Source: Gordionus sp. m RMFG-2023 (lineage: Eukaryota; Nematomorpha; Gordioida; Chordodea; Parachordodidae). From it: DNA of 64,000 nt. A model generated the notes under the pieces. That model was given only the letters and a program-made list of their open reading frames with translations. It did not search any database and was not told the DNA's origin. How positions within the stretch are numbered: the stretch's first letter is position 1; each line of letters starts with the position of its first letter. Shown here one piece after another: positions 59,301 through 64,000 of the stretch. A program made the translations under genes and the position numbers. The DNA lies in NCBI RefSeq assembly GCF_954871325.1, contig NC_088776.1, positions 6,765,985 to 6,829,984 of the forward strand, given 5' to 3'.

Positions 59301-62191
59301 TTTGTACAAATTAGGACCATTTAAATATTATTTGTTACTCTGTTGTGCTCAAAATTATTTACGACCCATGGGCGCGTCTTTCAGCCTTTCAAACGACTCC
59401 CAAAAGGTTTGTACTACTCATTTACTATCCAAAACTTTCTATCCCATCCATAATAAAAAAAATATTCATTTTCCTAGGTGAATAAAAAAATTATCACTAT
59501 TAATTTGAAATGTTCCTAATGGTTTTTCAATACTAGCAGAGTTTATAAGAGATACTTTTAAATGGATTAAGATACAGATACATCGTCTTAAAAGTTATCT
59601 AGATCTAGATCCAGAGACAGATACATAAATGTATCTAGATACCGATACAATTTTTTAATACTCTTATATAAGCTTTGCATAAACCGAAATTAGGATTCTA
59701 TTGTGAAAATATATGAAATGAGCTAAAACCTTATTGACTAGATATCACATTTGAAAATATAACCAAAATAATCATTTTTAGATTTCAATATAACAATATA
59801 ATATATGATTAAATGATTATAATTAATTATTCGATTTTAGTAATAAAATATTTTCAAAATTTTGATCATTACGGCATCTTCGTTAATCCGTAAAGACATT
59901 TTTAGCTACAAAAGCCTCTCTACCGGCTTGAAGGGATTGTGTTGTTATATTTTATTAATAACAATTTTATATCAGGATATTCTATAAATATACTAAAATC
60001 TAGACATTCATTTTCGAAAAAATTATTTAAAATTTGTTGAGTATAAAAATTTAAATCATTATTAACAATCATATCTGCTGCTGTGGGGTACTGAAAAAAA
60101 TAGGATACTAAATTAATTGTTTTTTTTTCGCAGGTTATTTGTTTGCAATTAGTTGACTTGATAATTCATCAACTAATCTTTGTATTAAATGTTTTTTTCA
60201 TTAACAGTGTGATTTTTCCTCTTAAAATATAAAATTACAATTGTAAACATTTATCTAGTATCCTATCATATCAATACCCTTAAATGTTTTACAACTAAAA
60301 TTTTCGTATTTTTTTGTAGATATGGCAAACATTTTACTATCAGAGATTTGTTTTCTTTATTTTGAGATATTATTTTAAAATATGCTCATTGGTCATGAAA
60401 ACAATGTCTGAACTTGTTGATAATTATTACTTCTTCCTCTTCCTCTTCATCACTATTAATGTTAATCTAAAATAAATTTTTAAAATTAGTATAATAAAAT
60501 TAAATTAACTAATTCCATAGAAAATAAAAATGACAGATTCCTTGAGTTGCATTGTAATATCAAAATTTGTCTGGTTTATTGAAAAACTCTGACATAATAT
60601 TTAATGAATATATATATATTTTTATAGTTTTAATATTTTTAATTTTTTATTATAGTAGTCTTAATATTTTTTATTATATAGATGTTATATGTATATTTAA
60701 ATTATATGCTCAAATAAAATAATATAAATTTTGCATTCTAGTATTTTTATTTATAATATAAAACTCCACCTAAAAGTCTGCTAAGGCAGGCCGGTATCCA
60801 AAAAGTCCCCTGTTTGGAAATTTTTTAAAATATTTACCCTCCCGTCCGCCTATTTATCTATAAATTTTACTTAACCCTCCCTCCTACCTAATGTTTAACA
60901 ATTATTTTAAGGCTGGCTTGGCCCTTTATTTATTTATTTTCATATATTTTTAACTAAACATATATAATATGCAATATTATGTAATAGGGCTATTATTTGT
61001 AATAAATTTAAGTCTGTTGTGTCCATTTTATCTAAAAAATATTAAAAATTTATCCGCTCATGCCCGCCCATATATTTTTTAACCTACCCGCCACCTGCCC
61101 AATGTTTATTTTAGAAAACCCGACCATGCCCATCCAAAGTATGGGCGGACAAGCTAAAAACCGGCACAATGCAGACCTCTAATCCCAGGAGGAATATATA
61201 TAGGAGGCGACCACGTGATTCCGCATCTAAATATTTTGAAAAGGGTTTTATTACATTTATAACAATTTGACCGTTGTTTAACAAACTAGCTTTACAATAC
61301 TGTTCTTTCACCCAAAAACCATCACCTTGACCAATACCAAGTTGTTTAAAAATTTTACTCTAAAAAAAAGATTTAATGACTATAGCAATAAAAAGTCGTT
61401 ATTCATAATAACAAATAAACCTTTCTTACCGTCATGTGCCCCTGAAGAAAGAGTTTATTTGTCTAAAAATTACAGATAAACGGAGGTGCCTCAATTATTT
61501 ATAATAATTTAATTATATAATTAAATATTTTGCATATGACGTGATAACAGCTCAATAAATTTTTTTTTTTACCTCACTACTAAATTTTAATTTTACCAAT
61601 AGAATCTTAAATCAAGCATTATGCAAACATTACTTAAGTATAATATGTATTTGTATTAGATTTTATGTTTTTAGACGATATATATTTTAATAATTGATTA
61701 ATATACTTTTATCACTGAAAAGCAGAGTCCCCCATTTGTTAAATGAGGAAGCTTATTTTTATAAATAACTGTTATCATTTTTTCGATCATCAAATTAAGT
61801 TTTATATTTTTTTCAGGTAAATTAGTTACTGGTGTAAATACAATGAGTAAATAGAGGAAAGACTAAGAGATAGGCAATAATATTTATACTTTTTAAAAAT
61901 ATATTAAAGTATGTATTTTTTTTAAAAAAATGTATTAATTTAAAGCGTCAATCAACTAAGAATTATAACCCCGAAAATTTGATATCTTATTGCAATGAAA
62001 AAATTAAATTGGCGAAATACAAATTCTTGGATATTAAGGAACATTCATTTGAAGATGTGTTTGGATTAAAATGTCATTTTGATTTTATCAAAAATTTACT
62101 TCGCGAGAAAAGAGTTAATAGATTGAAAAAATTATTGCCTGAGAAAATATGGGATAAATATGAACAAATATTACCCCATATATGCAAAAAA
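53227..62191 (+). CDS. SMYD-like (SET-MYND) gene, copy 3, exons 1-4, continues beyond window
   Basis: Third tandem copy. Exons: 53227-53333, 54553-54619, 58288-58407, 61946-62191. Together they give the start, a complete MYND zinc finger and the helical linker. Exons 1 and 2 are nearly identical to copy 2 (by my count 3 differences in 35 residues and 2 in 22). Exon 3 is far more diverged (about 19 of 40 residues). Exon 4 is 246 nt, nine longer than in copy 2, with frame kept. The SET core exons should lie right of the window edge, because 62.3-64 kb matches copy 2 intron 4. No frame damage is seen in these four exons. Confidence 0.8.
53380..53560. mobile_element. TAGTGTTG-family MITE, intron 1 of copy 3
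   Basis: Shares GCAGAAATGCTTGGGCATC and GCCGTTTTGAAAAATCGACC with the family. It is the counterpart of 24318-24511. Ends eroded. Confidence 0.55.
54057..54277. mobile_element. TAGTGTTG-family hAT MITE, copy 3 intron 1, intact ends
   Basis: 221 bp, ends TAGTGTTGTTGAA and TTCAACAACACTA, exact 8-bp TSD GGCATATC (54049-54056, 54278-54285). Not seen in copy 2, so younger than that duplication. It sits 11 bases before the next MITE. Confidence 0.88.
54289..54479. mobile_element. CAGAGACC-family hAT MITE, copy 3 intron 1
   Basis: 191 bp, starting CAGAGTCCTGCAAAGG and ending GGCAGGTCTCAG, TSD ATATCTAT/ATATAAAT (six of eight). It is the orthologue of the decayed 25267-25382. Confidence 0.7.
54553..54619 (+). 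CDS. copy 3 exon 2: MYND zinc finger core
   Basis: 67 nt; acceptor ATTAG, donor GTAAAT. Reads LSRCTACQFQRYCNKEC, two changes from copy 2 in 22 residues. Confidence 0.9.
55215..56244 (+). mobile_element. piggyBac-like element, copy 3 intron 2
   Basis: 1030 bp flanked by TTAA on both sides (55211-55214, 56245-56248), the piggyBac target. The ends CACTTTATTAC and GCAATAAAGGG form a short inverted repeat of CCCTTT type. Copy 2 has the empty TTAA site at about 26036 with the same right flank (GTAAAAAAAAAATTAAAAGTTC, split here for length: GTAAAAAAAA, then TTAAAAGTTC). An acidic frame (SDTCSTDSDSSFE) at 55640-55782 could be the transposase N-terminus; the rest is not recognisable. Confidence 0.7.
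57690..57855. mobile_element. TAGTGTTG-family MITE, copy 3 intron 2
   Basis: Internal words TTTTAGCCAGAAAAATATTG and AAGCCTTCTATAATA, then the end CAAAACAACACTA. The left end has decayed and no TSD is visible. Confidence 0.5.
58288..58407 (+). CDS. copy 3 exon 3: end of MYND finger
   Basis: 120 nt; acceptor TTATAG, donor GTAAGT. Reads VKDWLNHKEECKIY with HKxEC kept and ends LLRIIFKLE. It is much more diverged from copy 2 than exons 1 and 2 are. Confidence 0.88.
58509..58658. mobile_element. TAGTGTTG-family MITE, intron 3 of copy 3
   Basis: Starts TAGTGCTAAAAAGCCCG and ends CGGGCTTTTTAACAATACTA, TSD GTAACTAA/GTAATTAC. It is a shortened orthologue of 28124-28343. Confidence 0.7.
59560..59680. 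repeat. short repeat rich in ATCTAGAT and AGATACAGATAC words
   Basis: Contains GATACAGATACATC, TATCTAGATCTAGATCC and TGTATCTAGATACCG between AAGAGATAC and ATACTCTTA, a weak inverted pair. It lies in the part of copy 3 intron 3 that copy 2 lacks. Confidence 0.45.
59870..60105 (-). pseudogene. hAT transposase C-terminal relic, copy 3 intron 3
   Basis: Minus strand from 60105 reads YFFQYPTAADMIVNN, NFYTQQILNNFF, CLDFSIFIEYPDIK and LLLIKYNNTIPSSR; one lost base later the frame gives VERLF. This is the hAT dimerisation signature (KYNTxIPSSAxVERLFS). Further up that strand an acidic run of Glu codons (60430-60460) may be the linker of the same gene. It is part of about 2.8 kb present here and absent from copy 2. 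Confidence 0.75.
60771..61181. mobile_element. hAT-like element with GC-rich ends, copy 3 intron 3
   Basis: The left end TAAAAGTCTGCTAAGG and the right end GCAGACCTCTA form an imperfect inverted repeat; CCGCCC-type words lie near both ends. No clear TSD. Non-coding. Confidence 0.5.
61946..62191 (+). CDS. copy 3 exon 4: helical linker
   Basis: 82 codons after TTTAAAG, donor GTAGGTTC. Reads NPENLISYCNEKIKL, LDIKEHSFEDVF and IWDKYEQILPHIC. Three codons longer than copy 2. A 58-bp tandem duplication starts 9 bases after its end. Confidence 0.85.
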
Positions 62192-62200
62192 GTAGGTTCA

Positions 62201-62316
62201 ATTAAATATTAATATTTTTTTATAAGAAAACATTTAAGGTAGTTATTAATAGGATTAAATTAAATATTAATATTTTTTTATAAGAAAACATTTAAGGTAG
62301 TTATTAATAGGATTAA
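62201..62316. repeat. 58-bp tandem duplication just after exon 4 of copy 3
   Basis: ATTAAATATTAATATT...AGGATTAA at 62201-62258 is repeated at 62259-62316 with no visible change. Confidence 0.8.
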
Positions 62317-62448
62317 ATAAACTAGTAAATTTTTTTAATATAAGCTTTAAATTTTCTAAGAATCTAAAATAATAAAATGGTCAACCAATTTCATGAAAAA
62401 TAGTACCACAATTTTATACCGCATAATCATAATCTTGAAGGTAGGATC

Positions 62449-63149
62449 CAGGGGTTCAAACCCGAACCCGAAGATGAAAACCCAGGTTTTCAGGAAAATA
62501 ATCTGAACCCGAACTGAACCTGAACCCCGTTTATAAAATTTTCAAAACCCCGAATATAAGATATTTGTATAATTGTAAATACAAATATTAATAATTTACT
62601 TGACATTTTATAATATCTTCAAATTTCCAATTAAGTGAAGTGTTAATTTTTTTTAAACAACTTAATTCATTTACTCTATTTTTAAATTTTTTAAAATTTA
62701 TTCTTAAAGATTCCTATTGGAATGTTAATAAATTGTAAACAATTAAATTCATTTACGCCATTTATTTTTAATTTTTAACATATTCTCAAATATTATTAAT
62801 TAGAGGAAAATGAAAGTGAACAACAAAGTAAAAATTACAATATTGGATATTGTTAATTTAAAGAAATGCATCTAAATAAATTTTTTTTATTAAATCTATA
62901 CATGACTATGCTTTAACTATATTTTGCCTATAAATAAAATTAAAAAAAAATTTTTATACCAAATTTATTCAAGATTTTTAATTATGATTTAAATATAGAA
63001 TATTTTTTTTTATTAATTCAAAAATTCTTAAACCCGAGCTGAACCCGAAACCAAACCCGGGTTCAAAAATATTTCCCAGAACCGAATTCACCTATTTTTT
63101 TTAGCCTTAAACCGAACCAGGCAAAAATTTTGCCTGGTTGGCATCCCTG
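62449..63149. mobile_element. hAT element with CAGGG ends, copy 3 intron 4
   Basis: 701 bp, starting CAGGGGTTCAAACCCG and ending GGTTGGCATCCCTG. TSD GTAGGATC/GTAGAACC. Copy 2 keeps the empty site GTAGGACC at 28951-28958, which is the likely ancestral target. Ends are built of GAACCCG words, interior AT-rich. No transposase seen. Confidence 0.82.
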
Positions 63150-64000
63150 GTAGAACCCACACAATATTATTTTTATTTCAATCGCCAACAAAACTGGAGA
63201 TCAACGCATGCCAAATAATTAAGACCCTTCGGTTGGCTCCGCTACCGAATACCCTATATATTTTTGTAAATAAATAAATTTTCTTTATTTTAAAAATCTA
63301 ACTTAAATAAAAATAAAATAGTCACTATAAATATATTGGCATATTTTGGATCCCTATTATAAAAAAAAAACTAATTACTAATTCAAACCTAATTTAATTT
63401 TATAGTCGTCCATGTACACAAATAATTTTATTTTGCCTAGGCATAAGGATAATGTGACTATGACTAGCCATAGAGATAACCTTTTCATTAGGGGTGCTAT
63501 TTGTTTGTTGGAACACATAATTTTTTTGCTAGCGTGGAAAGATTCTGTCGATGCAAGAATTAAAATATTTACATTCGATGAATGACATTTTCTGAGAAGA
63601 ACTTGGCGTTCTTGTTTGAAGTCACTTAAAGTGGAAGATAATAATTATTTATTTGCTAACCTTGCCAAATAATAAAAGAAAAATTATTAGTTCCTCTACG
63701 ATATCCTATTCATAGCTTTAAACTGTGAGATAACCCTTTCTAATTCCTTTCAAAGCATTATTTATTAGATTTTTATTAGCTCCAGATATGCGTTTGAGCC
63801 TAATTAATATACTCTGCCATCTGGTAGCTTAATTTTTATGTCCTCTTTGTGCATTATTGTTATTATCATTGAAAATAGGTATCAGAGTATGGATCAGCGC
63901 TCTCAAAATCTGGCCTAGGAATTTTTTTTGCATTATAAAATTACTTTGACATTTTTAAAAAAATTAGTGCCAGGCCCATGCACCCAGCTATATATTATAT
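63150..64000. other. intron 4 of copy 3, no gene seen
   Basis: Follows copy 2 intron 4 (28955-29900) with shared words such as AACTTGGCGTTCTTG and CCTAGGCATAAGGATAA. It shows that the gene continues to the right. Confidence 0.6.

Noticed and set aside
61111-61311. 66-residue minus-strand ORF
   Set aside because: Runs across the end of the GC-ended MITE at 61181; chance frame.

Overview
The window is very AT-rich eukaryotic DNA, probably from an invertebrate animal. It has long introns, canonical GT-AG splice sites, many hAT-type DNA transposons, a piggyBac-like element and a Ty3-type LTR fossil. I cannot name the species. No bacterial-style gene, rRNA or convincing tRNA was seen. Its core is a tandem array, all on the plus strand, of three copies of one gene for a SET-MYND (SMYD) protein, the family of putative lysine methyltransferases. 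No single ORF shows this gene, because it is cut into about ten short exons. Copy 1 (exons 2-10, 2057-16320) lacks a visible first exon. Copy 2 (24147-41860) is whole: its ten exons add up to 1416 nt in one phase-consistent frame (471 residues). Copy 3 (from 53227) shows exons 1-4 and runs off the right edge. The spliced product has, in order, a short N-terminal SET piece, a full MYND zinc finger (exons 1-3), a helical linker (exon 4), the SET core with its NHSC-like motif (exons 5-6), the catalytic-Tyr/post-SET piece with a CxCxxC motif (exon 7) and a helical TPR-like C-terminus (exons 8-10). || Between the genes lie two homologous spacers, about 7.8 kb (16321-24146) and 11.4 kb (41861-53226). 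Both hold a purine/pyrimidine-block satellite of about 0.55 kb period and a shared hAT MITE. Spacer 1 alone has a 1.5-kb foldback element with minisatellite arms, whose loop carries a broken nuclease-like domain. Spacer 2 alone has a 4.8-kb Ty3-type LTR fossil, itself interrupted by an antisense reverse transcriptase/RNase H fragment. By eye the spacers, and the exons next to them, are more alike than the middle exons of the genes. || The introns differ between copies mainly by insertions with readable target-site duplications (TSDs): nested hAT elements in copy 1 intron 5 (6.2-8.0 kb), a mariner-like element in copy 1 intron 9 (13.58-14.32 kb), a 4.0-kb hAT dimer in copy 2 intron 7 (33.35-37.35 kb), and a piggyBac-like element and a hAT with GC-rich ends in copy 3. 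Several of these have an empty site in a sister copy, so the array dates its own insertions.
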